Part shown: in pieces, positions 7,554 to 17,327 of the stretch | Layout: each line of letters starts with the position of its first letter | Position numbering within the stretch: the stretch's first letter is position 1 | NCBI RefSeq assembly: GCF_008386575.1 | Contig: NZ_VUOA01000037.1 | Coordinates: 62,001-126,000 of the forward strand | Length of the DNA stretch: 64,000 bases | Direction: 5' to 3' | Source of the DNA: Salinarimonas soli | GTDB taxonomy: Bacteria > Pseudomonadota > Alphaproteobacteria > Rhizobiales > Beijerinckiaceae | Notes under the pieces: generated by a model | Seen by the model: the letters and a program-made list of their open reading frames with translations, nothing else | Told to the model about the DNA's origin: nothing | Databases searched by the model: none | Program-made: the position numbers and the translations under genes

Positions 7554-9143
7554 TTGAACTTCACCCACGCGACCCCGTACGCCTCCCGCCGCTCGCCGGT
7601 CTTCGCCCGCAACATGGTCGCGACCTCGCAGCCGCTCGCCGCGCAGGCGGGGCTGAGCATGCTCGCGCGGGGCGGCAACGCGGTCGACGCGGCGCTCGCC
7701 GCCGCCATGGTCCTCACCATCGTCGAGCCGACCGGCAATGGGCTGGGCAGCGATGCGTTCGCGATCCTCTGGGACGGGCGCGAGCTCCACGGCCTCAACG
7801 CCTCCGGCCGCTCCCCGGCCGCCTGGACGCCTGAGCGCTTCCCGGGCGACAAGATGCCTGATCGGGGCTGGGAGAGCGTCACGGTGCCGGGCGCGGTGAG
7901 CGCCTGGGTCGACCTGTCGAAGCGCTTCGGGCGCCTCCCGTTCGAGACCCTGTTCGAACCCGCGATCGGCATCGCCGAGCGAGGCTTCTGCGTCTCGCCG
8001 ATCATCGCCGAGATGTGGCGACGGGGCGGCGACCTGCTGGGCCACCATCCGGGCTTCGCGGAATGTTTCCTGCCGAATGGCCGCGCGCCGCGGGCAGGCG
8101 AGCTCTTCGTCAACAAGCCGATCGGGGCGAGCCTGCGGGCCATTGCGGAGAGCCGGGGCGAGGCGTTCTACCGGGGCTCGCTCGCCGAGCGGATCGTGGA
8201 TTTCGCCCGCAAGCACGACGCGGCCCTCACCATGGCCGATCTCGCCGAGCACACGAACGACTGGTGCGGCACGATCGCGACCGACTTCGACAATATCGCG
8301 CTGCACGAGATCCCGCCGAACGGACAGGGCATCGCCGCCTGCATGGCGCTCGGCATCCTGCGCCATCTCCCGATTCACGACCACGCGCCCGAAAGCCCCC
8401 AGGCGCTGCACCTGCAGATTGAGGCGATGAAGCTCGCCTTCCGCGATGTCGACGCCTTCGTCTCGGACCTGCGCTACATGACCGACGTGCGGGTGGACCA
8501 CCTTCTCAGCGACACGTACCTCGCCTCCCGGGCGCGCCTCGTCGACATGAGCCGGGCGCAGGATTTCGGCTCCGGGGCGCCGCGCCTGGGCGGCACGGTC
8601 TACCTTACGGCCGCCGACGAGAGCGGCATGATGATCTCCTACATCCAGTCGAACTATGCCGGCTTCGGCTCCGGCGTCGTCGTGCCGGGCACGGGAATCT
8701 CGCTCCAGAACCGCGGCCTCGGCTTCACCACGCGGGCCGGGCACCCCAACCAGGTCGGGCCGCGCAAGCGCCCGTTCCACACCATCATCCCGGGCTTCCT
8801 CATGCGGGGCGCCGAGCCCCTGATGAGCTTTGGCGTGATGGGCGGCCCGATGCAGGCGCAGGGCCACGTCCAGATGGTGCTGCGCACGCAGATGTGGGAC
8901 CAGGACCCTCAGACGGCCGTCGACGCGCCGCGCTGGCGGGTCACGAGCGGGCTCAAGGTCGCGATCGAGCCCGCGATGGGGGAGGGGACCCTGTCGGCCC
9001 TCGCCGAGATGGGCCACGAGGTCGGCGTCGAGTCGCCGGACGCGAGCTACGGGTTCGGCGGCGCGCAGCTCATCTGCCGCGTCCCAGGCGGCTACGTGGC
9101 GGGCTCCGACCCGCGCAAGGACGGTCAAGCGGTCGGTTATTGA
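7554..9143 (+). CDS. Gamma-glutamyltransferase family Ntn-hydrolase
   Basis: About 529 residues from a TTG start preceded by GGGAGG; an ATG at 7527 gives nine more residues but has no visible ribosome binding site and abuts the palindrome. RNMVATSQPLAAQAGLSML and GGNAVDAALAAAMVLTIVEP are the classic GGT N-terminal block. GGTVYLTAADESG holds the predicted autocleavage nucleophile Thr near residue 348, and SNYAGFGSGVV follows in the small subunit. There is no signal peptide, unlike periplasmic Ggt, so it likely acts in the cytoplasm on imported gamma-glutamyl or related amide substrates. It heads an operon with DUF1028 and a Dpp-type importer, which supports hydrolysis of an imported peptide-like compound. 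Confidence 0.9.
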   Translation: MNFTHATPYASRRSPVFARNMVATSQPLAAQAGLSMLARGGNAVDAALAAAMVLTIVEPTGNGLGSDAFAILWDGRELHGLNASGRSPAAWTPERFPGDKMPDRGWESVTVPGAVSAWVDLSKRFGRLPFETLFEPAIGIAERGFCVSPIIAEMWRRGGDLLGHHPGFAECFLPNGRAPRAGELFVNKPIGASLRAIAESRGEAFYRGSLAERIVDFARKHDAALTMADLAEHTNDWCGTIATDFDNIALHEIPPNGQGIAACMALGILRHLPIHDHAPESPQALHLQIEAMKLAFRDVDAFVSDLRYMTDVRVDHLLSDTYLASRARLVDMSRAQDFGSGAPRLGGTVYLTAADESGMMISYIQSNYAGFGSGVVVPGTGISLQNRGLGFTTRAGHPNQVGPRKRPFHTIIPGFLMRGAEPLMSFGVMGGPMQAQGHVQMVLRTQMWDQDPQTAVDAPRWRVTSGLKVAIEPAMGEGTLSALAEMGHEVGVESPDASYGFGGAQLICRVPGGYVAGSDPRKDGQAVGY

Positions 9144-9154
9144 GGGGGCCGCAC

Positions 9155-9235
9155 ATGGCTGGTTCGGTCGTATCGGGGATGCTGGCGAGAGCCGGGCGGA
9201 TCGCCGCCCGTCGCGGGCCGGAGGGCGCTCGATGA
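9155..9235 (+). CDS. Possible 26-residue coupling ORF
   Basis: ATG 9155 follows GAGGGGG by seven bases, and the frame ends at TGA 9233-9235, overlapping the DUF1028 ATG (9232) as ATGA. The peptide begins MAGSVVSGMLARAGRI and is basic. No family is recognised. It may be a translated leader that couples translation of the downstream gene, or simply a chance frame in an 88-base spacer. Confidence 0.3.
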   Translation: MAGSVVSGMLARAGRIAARRGPEGAR

Positions 9236-9950
9236 CCTGGTCGATCATCGCCCGCGACCCCGGAACCGGCGAGCTCGGCATCGCTGCCGCGAGCCGCTTC
9301 TTCGCTCTGGGCGCCCGTGTGCCGTTCCTGAAGCCCGGCGCCGGAGCGCTCGCGACGCAGGCGCTCGTCAACCCGCTCTATGGGCCCGACGGCCTCGGGC
9401 TTCTCGCGGGGGGCATGGGCGCCCGCGAGGTCGTGAACCGGCTCGTCAGCGCCGACGAGGGGCGCGAGAGCCGCCAGCTCCACGTCATGGATGCGACCGG
9501 CGCGGCGGCGGGTCATACCGGCGCTGAGTGCGTGCCCTGGTGCGGCTGGGCCGTCGGCGAGAACTGCTCGGTCGCCGGCAACATGCTCGTGGGGCCAAGC
9601 GTGGTGACGCAGACGATCCGTACCTTCGAGACCCGCGCGGACCTTCCATTCGCGCGTCGGCTGATCGCGGCCATGGCGGCGGGCGAGGCGGAGGGGGGCG
9701 ACAAGCGCGGCCGGCAATCGGCGGTGCTCATCGTCTATTCGGGCCAGGACTATTCCGATCTCGACCTCAGGGTCGACGATCACGCCGACCCGCTCGCCGA
9801 GCTCGCCCGCCTTGAGGTGGTCTCTCGCGATCGCTGGGCGCACTTCCGCCGCTTCCTGCCCACGCGCGAGAACCCAGCCGGCATCACCGATCGCGCCCGG
9901 ATCGACCGCGAAATCGCGCAGGCGATCGCGGCGGCCACGGAGGGGGGACC

Positions 9951-9954
<4 letters not shown>
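9232..9954 (+). CDS. DUF1028-family protein
   Basis: The 240-residue product begins MTWSIIARDPGTGELGIAAA and continues with LATQALVNPLYGPDGL and GNMLVGPSVV, the signature blocks of DUF1028, a predicted Ntn-hydrolase-fold family. Its biochemical role is not established. It sits between the GGT-like enzyme and the peptide importer; its stop overlaps the next start by four bases (ATGA, 9951-9954), so co-translation is likely. That context suggests an accessory amidohydrolase in peptide or gamma-glutamyl compound use. Confidence 0.9.
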
Positions 9955-10942
<988 letters not shown>

Positions 10943-10946
<4 letters not shown>

Positions 10947-12022
10947 GCGCTCCCGTCCTCCAGGTCGACAACGTCGTGAAGCACTTCGTGGCGAAGCGCA
11001 GCTGGCTCGGCCGGCCGCTCGCCAGCGTCAGGGCCGTCGACGGGGTCTCGTTCGCGCTCATGCCGGGCGAGACGCTGGCGCTGGTGGGCGAGTCCGGCTG
11101 CGGGAAATCGACCCTCGGCCGCCTCGCCATGCGGCTGCTGGAGCCCACGGAAGGACGCATCGTCCTCGACGGCGAGGACGTGACGGGCCTGAGCGAGAGC
11201 GCGATGCGGCCTCTACGGCGCAAGGCGCAGATCATCTTCCAGGACCCGTTCGCCTCGCTCAACCCGCGCATGACGGTCGGCGAGATCCTGGCCGAGCCGC
11301 TGATGCTGCACCGGATCGTCCCGGCGCGCGAGCGTTCGGCCCGGGTGGCGCAGCTGCTCGAGCAGGTGGGCCTGCGCCCGGCCTATGCGGCGCGCTTCCC
11401 CCACGAGTTCTCCGGCGGGCAGCGGCAGCGGATCGTGATCGCTCGGGCGCTCGCCGTCGAGCCCAAGGTGATCATCTGCGACGAGCCCGTCTCGGCCCTC
11501 GACGTGTCGATCCGCGCGCAGATCCTGAACCTCCTGAAGGATCTCCGGGAGCGGCTGGGGCTTGCCTACATCTTCATCTCCCACGATCTCGGCGTCGTGC
11601 GCCACATCGCGGACCGTATCGCGGTGATGTATCTCGGGCGCATCGTCGAGACCGGAACGGCGGAGCAGGTCTTCGACGATCCGCGGCACCCCTACACACG
11701 GGCCCTTCTGTCGGCGATCCCGGCGCCCTCGCCGCATGCCCGCCGGGAGCGGCGGCTCATCGAGGGGGACGTGCCGAGCCCGCTGGCGCCGCCGTCCGGC
11801 TGCCACCTGCACACCCGCTGTCCCCATGCGCAGGAGATCTGCGCCGGGGAACGCCCGCCCTTGTACGAGGGCCGGGCCGCCTGCCACTTCTGGCGCGACC
11901 TGCCCGACGGTTCGCTTTTGCTCCCCCGCGAGGAGCCCGTCGACCCGCGCCTTCAACGCCTGTTCGACGCCTTCACCGGCGAGCGCACACCCGCAGCGGC
12001 CCGGCCGGCCGCGGCGGAATAG
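10943..12022 (+). CDS. Peptide/nickel-type ABC importer ATPase (DppF-like)
   Basis: A 359-residue ATPase starting at the ATGA overlap with dppD. It shows Walker A GESGCGKST, Q-loop FQDPFASLNPRMTV, signature FSGGQRQRIVIARAL and Walker B VIICDEPVSALD, followed by the C-terminal cysteine motif SGCHLHTRCPHAQEIC. It is the second nucleotide-binding subunit of the importer. The tail ends in an Ala/Pro-rich stretch that is probably flexible. A 48-base gap then leads to the substrate-binding gene. Confidence 0.95.
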
Positions 12023-12070
12023 GGGAACGGCCGACGGCGCAAGCCGTGCAACACGGGAGAGGGTCTGACC

Positions 12071-13588
12071 ATGAGAAGCATCCTTGCCGCCGGGGCGATC
12101 GCCATCGCGGCCCTCGGCTTGGCGCCGACGCACGCGTCGGCCCAAAGCACCTTGCGCATCGGGCTCGCGGAGGATCCGGACGTCCTCGATCCGACCCTGG
12201 CCCGTACCTATGTGGGCCGTATCGTGTTCGCCTCGATCTGCGACAAGCTCTTCGACATCGACGCGAAGCTCAACATCGTCCCGCAGCTCGCCCTGTCGCA
12301 CGAGACCTCCGCGGACGGGCGCGAGGTCACGATCAAGCTGCGGCCGAACGTGCGCTTCCACGACGGCGAGCCTATGGACGCCAAGGCCGTGAAGTTCTCG
12401 CTCGACCGGCATCTGGGCATGCAGGGCTCGTTCAGGCGTAGCGAGCTCTCGGTCGTCGACGCGATCGAGGTGGTCGACCCTACGACCGTGAGGCTGAAGC
12501 TCAAGGCGCCGTTCGCGCCCCTTCTCGCGACGCTCACCGACCGCGCGGGCATGATGGTCTCGCCGAAGGCGGCTGAGGCGGCGGGCGACCGGTTCGGCGC
12601 CGCTCCCGTGTGCGCGGGACCCTACCGCTTCGTCGAGCGCGTCCAGCAGGACCGCATCGTCGTCGAGCGCTTCGCCGACTACTGGGACAAGGACAAAGTC
12701 TCGATCGACCGCATCGTGTACCGCCCGATCGCGGACTCGACCGTGCGCTTGGCAAACCTGAAGGCCGGCCAGCTCGACCTGATCGAGCGTCCGCTCGCCA
12801 CCGACGTGCCGGAGATCAAGAAGGACCGGAACCTCACGCTCCAGAGCGTGACGGAGCTCGGCTACCAGGGCATGACGCTCAACGTCGCCAACGGCGACGC
12901 GGCGAAGAACCCGCTCGGCCAGAGCGCCAAGGTGCGCCGGGCCCTGGAGCTCGCGATCGACCGCGATGCGATCAACCAGGTGACGTTCAACGGCCTGTTC
13001 ACGCCCGCCAACCAATGGGTCGCGCCGGACAACGCCTGGTACGACAAGCGCAACCCCGTGCCGGGTCGCGACGTAGCGGCGGCCAAGAAGCTTCTCGCCG
13101 AGGCGGGCGTGAAGGCGTCGCTGGCAATCGATTTCATGGTCCCGAACAACCCGGAGACCCGGCAGGTGGCCGAGGTGATCCAGGCCATGGCGGCCGAGGC
13201 GGGCTTCGACATGAAGATCCGGGTGGTGGAGTTCGCTACCGGCCTGTCGGAGGCCGAGCAAGGCCGCTATCAGGCCTTCATGCTCGCCTGGTCGGGCCGC
13301 CCGGACCCGGACGGAAACATCTACTCCTTCGCCAAGACCAATGGCCCCCTGAACTACGGCAAGTTCTCCTCGCCTGATCTCGACCAGGCCCTGGAGGAGT
13401 CGCGCACTGCAACCACGCGGGAGGGGCGCAAGGCGGCGTACGACAAGGTGGCGGACGTGTGGCTCAAGGACGGCTCGGTGATCTACCTCTACCACCGCGC
13501 CATGCTGATCGCGCACACCAACAAGCTGAAGGGGTTCACGCTGCTTCCCGACGGCATGGTGCGGGTGGTCGGCCTCAAGATGAACTGA
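12071..13588 (+). CDS. ABC importer substrate-binding protein, family 5
   Basis: This 505-residue periplasmic protein has a clear Sec signal (MRSILAAGAIAIAALGLAP, cleavage probably after THASA). Family 5 solute-binding landmarks follow: STLRIGLAEDPDVLDPTLAR, VTIKLRPNVRFHDGEPMDAK and VRRALELAIDRDAINQ. A strong ribosome binding site (GGGAGAGGG) precedes it, as expected for the most highly made subunit. Ligands of this family include di- and oligopeptides, glutathione, nickel and some sugars; the GGT and DUF1028 neighbours make a peptide-like ligand most likely. Confidence 0.94.
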   Translation: MRSILAAGAIAIAALGLAPTHASAQSTLRIGLAEDPDVLDPTLARTYVGRIVFASICDKLFDIDAKLNIVPQLALSHETSADGREVTIKLRPNVRFHDGEPMDAKAVKFSLDRHLGMQGSFRRSELSVVDAIEVVDPTTVRLKLKAPFAPLLATLTDRAGMMVSPKAAEAAGDRFGAAPVCAGPYRFVERVQQDRIVVERFADYWDKDKVSIDRIVYRPIADSTVRLANLKAGQLDLIERPLATDVPEIKKDRNLTLQSVTELGYQGMTLNVANGDAAKNPLGQSAKVRRALELAIDRDAINQVTFNGLFTPANQWVAPDNAWYDKRNPVPGRDVAAAKKLLAEAGVKASLAIDFMVPNNPETRQVAEVIQAMAAEAGFDMKIRVVEFATGLSEAEQGRYQAFMLAWSGRPDPDGNIYSFAKTNGPLNYGKFSSPDLDQALEESRTATTREGRKAAYDKVADVWLKDGSVIYLYHRAMLIAHTNKLKGFTLLPDGMVRVVGLKMN

Positions 13589-13639
13589 TCCGCGCCGCTC
13601 CCGGCGCCCCGGCGCCGGGAGCCCAACGAGGGCCCGCCC

Positions 13640-14581
13640 GTGCTCACCGTCATCAGCAAGCGCCTGACCCAGCTCGTGCCGACCTTGTTCTTCGTGTCGG
13701 TCCTGATCTTCGGGCTGCAGCACCTCCTGCCGGGCGATCCCGCGCTCGTGATGGCGGGCGAGGAGCGCGATCCCGTCGTCATCGAGCAGATCCGCCGGCA
13801 ATACCGCCTCGATCAGCCGATTCCGGTCCAGTACCTGCACTGGGTGCGCGGCGTTCTGTCGGGCGATCTCGGCGAATCCATGCGGCTGAAGGAGCCGGTG
13901 CTCGACCTCGTGCGCCAGAAGCTGCCCGTCACGCTCCAGCTCGCCGTCATGTCGATGATCGTGGCCCTGGTGCTCGGCGTGACGCTGGGCATCCTCTCGG
14001 CCGTCTATCGCGGCCGCACCCTCGACCATCTGGTGAACGTCGTCGGGCTTGCCGGCATCTCGACGCCGAACTTCTGGCTCGGGATCATGATGATCCTGTT
14101 CTTCGCCGTGGAGCTCGGCTGGCTGCCCGCCTCGGGCTATGTCAGCCCCTTCGAGGATTGGCGCCAGAGCCTCGCCACCACGATCATGCCGGCCTTCGTG
14201 CTGGGCAACAGCATCGCGGGCGTCATCATGCGCCATACGCGCTCCGCCATGATCCAGGCTCTCGACAGCGATTACGTGCGCACCGCCCGGGCGAAGGGGC
14301 TGTCCGAGGGCTCCGTCGTGCTCAAGCACGCCATGCGCAACGCGCTCACCCCCGTGATCACCCTCGGCGCGCTGGAGTTCGGCACGCTCCTCTCGGGCGC
14401 GGTGCTCACCGAGCAGATCTTCTCGATCCCGGGCTTCGGCAAGCTCATCGTCGATGCCGTGTTCAACCGCGACTACGCCGTCGTCCAGGGCGTCGTGCTC
14501 GTGACCGCGACGACCTACATCGCCCTCAACCTCCTGGCCGACATCGGCTACATCCTCGTCAACCCGAGGCTTCGCGCATGA
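13640..14581 (+). CDS. Peptide-type ABC importer permease (DppB-like)
   Basis: The 313-residue inner-membrane permease starts at GTG 13640. It has the DppB N-terminal block (QLVPTLFFVSVLIFGLQHLL, PGDPALVMAGEE), six membrane segments, and the ATPase-contact EAA loop around DYVRTARAKGLSEGSVVLKH. It overlaps the next permease by four bases. It is the larger-loop member of the permease heterodimer. Confidence 0.94.
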   Translation: MLTVISKRLTQLVPTLFFVSVLIFGLQHLLPGDPALVMAGEERDPVVIEQIRRQYRLDQPIPVQYLHWVRGVLSGDLGESMRLKEPVLDLVRQKLPVTLQLAVMSMIVALVLGVTLGILSAVYRGRTLDHLVNVVGLAGISTPNFWLGIMMILFFAVELGWLPASGYVSPFEDWRQSLATTIMPAFVLGNSIAGVIMRHTRSAMIQALDSDYVRTARAKGLSEGSVVLKHAMRNALTPVITLGALEFGTLLSGAVLTEQIFSIPGFGKLIVDAVFNRDYAVVQGVVLVTATTYIALNLLADIGYILVNPRLRA

Positions 14582-15474
14582 GCGCCGTGACCGTTCCGGC
14601 CCCCGCCCTCGCCCCTGCGAACCAGACGCTCGTCATCGAGAGCCCGCGCCGCCGTGCCTGGCGCCGTCTCCGGCGCCGTCCGGCCGCGATGGTGGCGCTC
14701 GCCGTGATCGCCGTCATGATCCTGGCAGCGCTCCTCGCGCCATGGATCGCACCCTACGATCCCATCCAGCAGAGCTGGCGGGCCGTGCGCAAGGCGCCCT
14801 CCGCCGCGAACTGGTTCGGCTCCGACGAGGTGGGGCGGGACATCCTCTCGCGGGTGATCTACGGCGCGCGGGCTTCGCTCTCGGCGGGCATCATCTCGGT
14901 GGGAATCGCGCTCGGCATCGGCGTGCCGCTGGGGCTCGCGGCCGGGTATCTCGGCGGCTGGACGGACGCGCTCCTCAGCCGGCTGACGGACGCCATGCTG
15001 GCGGTGCCCTTCCTCATCCTCGCCATCGCGCTCGCGGCGTTCCTCGGCCCGAGCCTCACCAACGCGATGATCGCCATCGGCATCACGGCGACACCGATCT
15101 TCCTGCGCCTCACCCGCGGCCAGGTGCTCGCGGTGCGGGCGGAGGACTACGTCGAGGCCGCGCGGGCTGTCGGCAATCCGCATTGGCGGATCGCGCTGCG
15201 CCACATCCTGCCCAACGTGATGCCGCCCCTCATCGTGCAGGTGACCCTCACCATTGCGACGGCCGTCATCGCGGAGGCGAGCCTGTCGTTTCTCGGCCTC
15301 GGCCAGCAGCCGCCCGCGCCCTCCTGGGGCTCCATGCTCAACACGGCGCAGCGGTTCTTAAGCCAGGCGCCGTGGATGGCCGTCTTCCCCGGGCTCGCGA
15401 TCTTCGTGACGGTGCTCGCCTTCAACATCCTCGGCGACGGGCTTCGCGACGCCCTCGACCCGCGCACGAAGTAA
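14578..15474 (+). CDS. Peptide-type ABC importer permease (DppC-like)
   Basis: The 298-residue inner-membrane permease has the DppC layout: a cytoplasmic N-terminus, then a membrane segment (VALAVIAVMILAALLAPWIA). WFGSDEVGRDILSRVIYGAR is the classic DppC block, and an EAA loop lies around DYVEAARAVGNPHWRIALRH. It begins inside the ATGA overlap with dppB and ends the seven-gene operon, 10 bases from the stop of the convergent sugar-importer operon. Confidence 0.94.
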   Translation: MSAVTVPAPALAPANQTLVIESPRRRAWRRLRRRPAAMVALAVIAVMILAALLAPWIAPYDPIQQSWRAVRKAPSAANWFGSDEVGRDILSRVIYGARASLSAGIISVGIALGIGVPLGLAAGYLGGWTDALLSRLTDAMLAVPFLILAIALAAFLGPSLTNAMIAIGITATPIFLRLTRGQVLAVRAEDYVEAARAVGNPHWRIALRHILPNVMPPLIVQVTLTIATAVIAEASLSFLGLGQQPPAPSWGSMLNTAQRFLSQAPWMAVFPGLAIFVTVLAFNILGDGLRDALDPRTK

Positions 15475-15492
15475 AAGGGGAGCTTACCCCTT
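15475..15492. terminator. Weak shared hairpin between convergent operons
   Basis: AAGGGG (15475-15480) and CCCCTT (15487-15492) can pair around AGCTTA. The stem is only six base pairs and there is no long T-tract. It sits exactly where the peptide and sugar operons meet and overlaps the stop codon of the latter, so it may help terminate both. Confidence 0.3.
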
Positions 15493-16314
15493 CACGCCGC
15501 CTTGGGTGAGCCCGCCCACGACCCGCTCCTGCAACACCGCGATCAGGATCGAGATCGGCACGATCGCGACGATGAGCGCCGCCGAGATGATCGGCCAGGG
15601 AAACGAGAACTCGCCCTGATAGAGCGTGATGCCCACCGGCAGGGTTCGGCTCGCCACGCGCGGGCTCAACGTGAGGGCAAGCAGGAACTCGTCCCAGGCG
15701 TTCACGAAGGCCAGGATGCCGGCCGTGAACACGCCGGGCGCCGTGAGGGGGAGGACCACGTTCCAGAGCGCGCCGAGCCGGGTGCATCCGTCGATCATGG
15801 CGGCGTTCTCGAGATCGCGCGGGATGTCCTGGAAGAACGAGATCAGCACCAGCGTGCAGACCGGCATGGACAGGACCGCGTAGGGCAGGATCAGCGCAGG
15901 CCAGGTGTTGAGGAGGTTGAGGGCCCGCATGGTCTGGAAGAGCGGGATCATCAGCGAGATCAGCGGGAACATCGCCACCGCGAGCAGCACCGACAGGATG
16001 AGGTTCGGCATGGGCACCCGCAGGCGCACGAGCGCGTAAGCCGCGCAGGCAGAGACGGTGACGCACAGAACCGTGGAGAGTAGGGCCACCATGAACGAGT
16101 TGAACAGGAAGGTGAGGATCGGCTGGTCCACGAAGACGCGGACATAGTTGTCGAGCGTGGGGCTCGCCGGCCAGATCGTGATCGGAAGCCGCATGAGCTC
16201 GGCCTCCGTCTTGAACGAGGTGAACAGGACCCACAGGGCCGGGAAGAATCCGTTCGCCGCCACGACGAGGGCGGCGAGCCAGACCATGCTCTTGGGCTTC
16301 GGGAGAGCCGTCAT
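15484..16314 (-). CDS. Sugar ABC importer permease (MalG/UgpE-like)
   Basis: The 276-residue permease has six membrane segments and the carbohydrate-uptake CUT1 pattern (LWVLFTSFKTEAEL after TM1). Its EAA loop is near ENAAMIDGCTRLGALWNVVL. It is the last gene of a four-gene minus-strand operon (ATPase, binding protein, MalF-type, MalG-type), starting one base after the MalF-type stop. It forms the inner-membrane pore with its partner. Confidence 0.94.
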   Translation of the reverse strand: MTALPKPKSMVWLAALVVAANGFFPALWVLFTSFKTEAELMRLPITIWPASPTLDNYVRVFVDQPILTFLFNSFMVALLSTVLCVTVSACAAYALVRLRVPMPNLILSVLLAVAMFPLISLMIPLFQTMRALNLLNTWPALILPYAVLSMPVCTLVLISFFQDIPRDLENAAMIDGCTRLGALWNVVLPLTAPGVFTAGILAFVNAWDEFLLALTLSPRVASRTLPVGITLYQGEFSFPWPIISAALIVAIVPISILIAVLQERVVGGLTQGGVKG

Positions 16315-16315
16315 G

Positions 16316-17272
16316 TCAGTGGCCCCTCGCGCTGGGGTCGCGCCGCGTGTAGCGCAGATAGCCTGCGGTCAGGATCGCCGAGACGATGAACATGAGGACG
16401 GCGAGCGCCGAGCCGTAGCCGAGATCGAGGAAGTCGATCGTCGTCTTGTGGATGTACATGGCGAGGGTCTCGGTGGAGTTGCCGGGCCCGCCATTCGTCA
16501 TCGCGAACGGGATGTCGAAGGTCTGGATCGCGGTGATGGTGCGGAAGATCAGGGCCACGACGATGGCCGGCCGCAGCATCGGCAGCGTGATCTCCCAGAA
16601 CTGGGCGAGCTTGCCCGCTCCGTCGATCTCCGCAGCCTCGTAGAGCGAGCGAGGGATCGTCTGGAGCCCCGCCAGGAGGACGAGGGCCACGAAGCTCGAC
16701 GTCTTCCAGACGATGGCGATGCAGATGGCGATGAAGGCCAGCGTCGGATCCGTGAGCCAGGCCTGCGCCGGCAGGCCCACCATGAGAAGGGCGTTGTTCA
16801 CGAGCCCCTGGGTGTACTCGAAGAACCAGCGGAAGATGAGGCCGGCGAAGACGAGCGGCAGCGCCCAGGGCAGGAGGAGGCCCAGGCGCACGGGCCACTT
16901 CACCCGAAATGGCTGGTTGGCGAGGAGCGCGAGGCCGAGGCCCACGACGACCGCGCCGGGAACCGTGACGAGGACGTAGAGCCCGGTATGGAACGTCGCC
17001 TCCCAGAACCGGTCGTCGCTCATCGCGCGGCCGTAATTCTCCAGGCCGACGAAGGGCGTGCCCATCCAGGGCTGGGCCAGGTTGTTGAGCTGGAAGCTCG
17101 TCACCACGAGATCGACGATCGGGTAGACCACGACCCCGAAGAGAAGAAGGAAGGCGGGTGCCAGCAGGGCGAAGCCCAGGCGCCGCTCGTCGCGGTCGAT
17201 GGGCGACAGACCGGGCTTCGCGCGCGCCTTCGGGGGCGCCACGGGGGCGAGCGTGCTCTCGATGGTGCTCAT
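16316..17272 (-). CDS. Sugar ABC importer permease (MalF/UgpA-like)
   Basis: About 318 residues from ATG 17272 (MSTIESTLAPV); a longer in-frame start exists but adds only low-complexity residues. Six membrane segments follow a short cytoplasmic tail. The EAA loop is YEAAEIDGAGKLAQFWEITL, typical of CUT1 permeases. It pairs with the MalG-type protein. The 55-base gap upstream separates it from the binding-protein gene. Confidence 0.94.
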   Translation of the reverse strand: MSTIESTLAPVAPPKARAKPGLSPIDRDERRLGFALLAPAFLLLFGVVVYPIVDLVVTSFQLNNLAQPWMGTPFVGLENYGRAMSDDRFWEATFHTGLYVLVTVPGAVVVGLGLALLANQPFRVKWPVRLGLLLPWALPLVFAGLIFRWFFEYTQGLVNNALLMVGLPAQAWLTDPTLAFIAICIAIVWKTSSFVALVLLAGLQTIPRSLYEAAEIDGAGKLAQFWEITLPMLRPAIVVALIFRTITAIQTFDIPFAMTNGGPGNSTETLAMYIHKTTIDFLDLGYGSALAVLMFIVSAILTAGYLRYTRRDPSARGH

Positions 17273-17327
17273 CGCGGTCTCCGCGGCCGGAGGGGGGAGG
17301 GGCGGCATGGGCGCCGCCCCGCCGGCT

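Noticed and set aside
12021-12055. GGAAC element upstream of the family 5 binding-protein gene
   Set aside because: At 17 bases downstream the sequence is GTG, not GTT, so it does not match the EcfG consensus.
11213-14329. 1038-codon open frame on the minus strand
   Set aside because: It lies opposite the well-supported peptide-importer genes and has the His/Arg/Asp-rich composition of a high-GC shadow frame.
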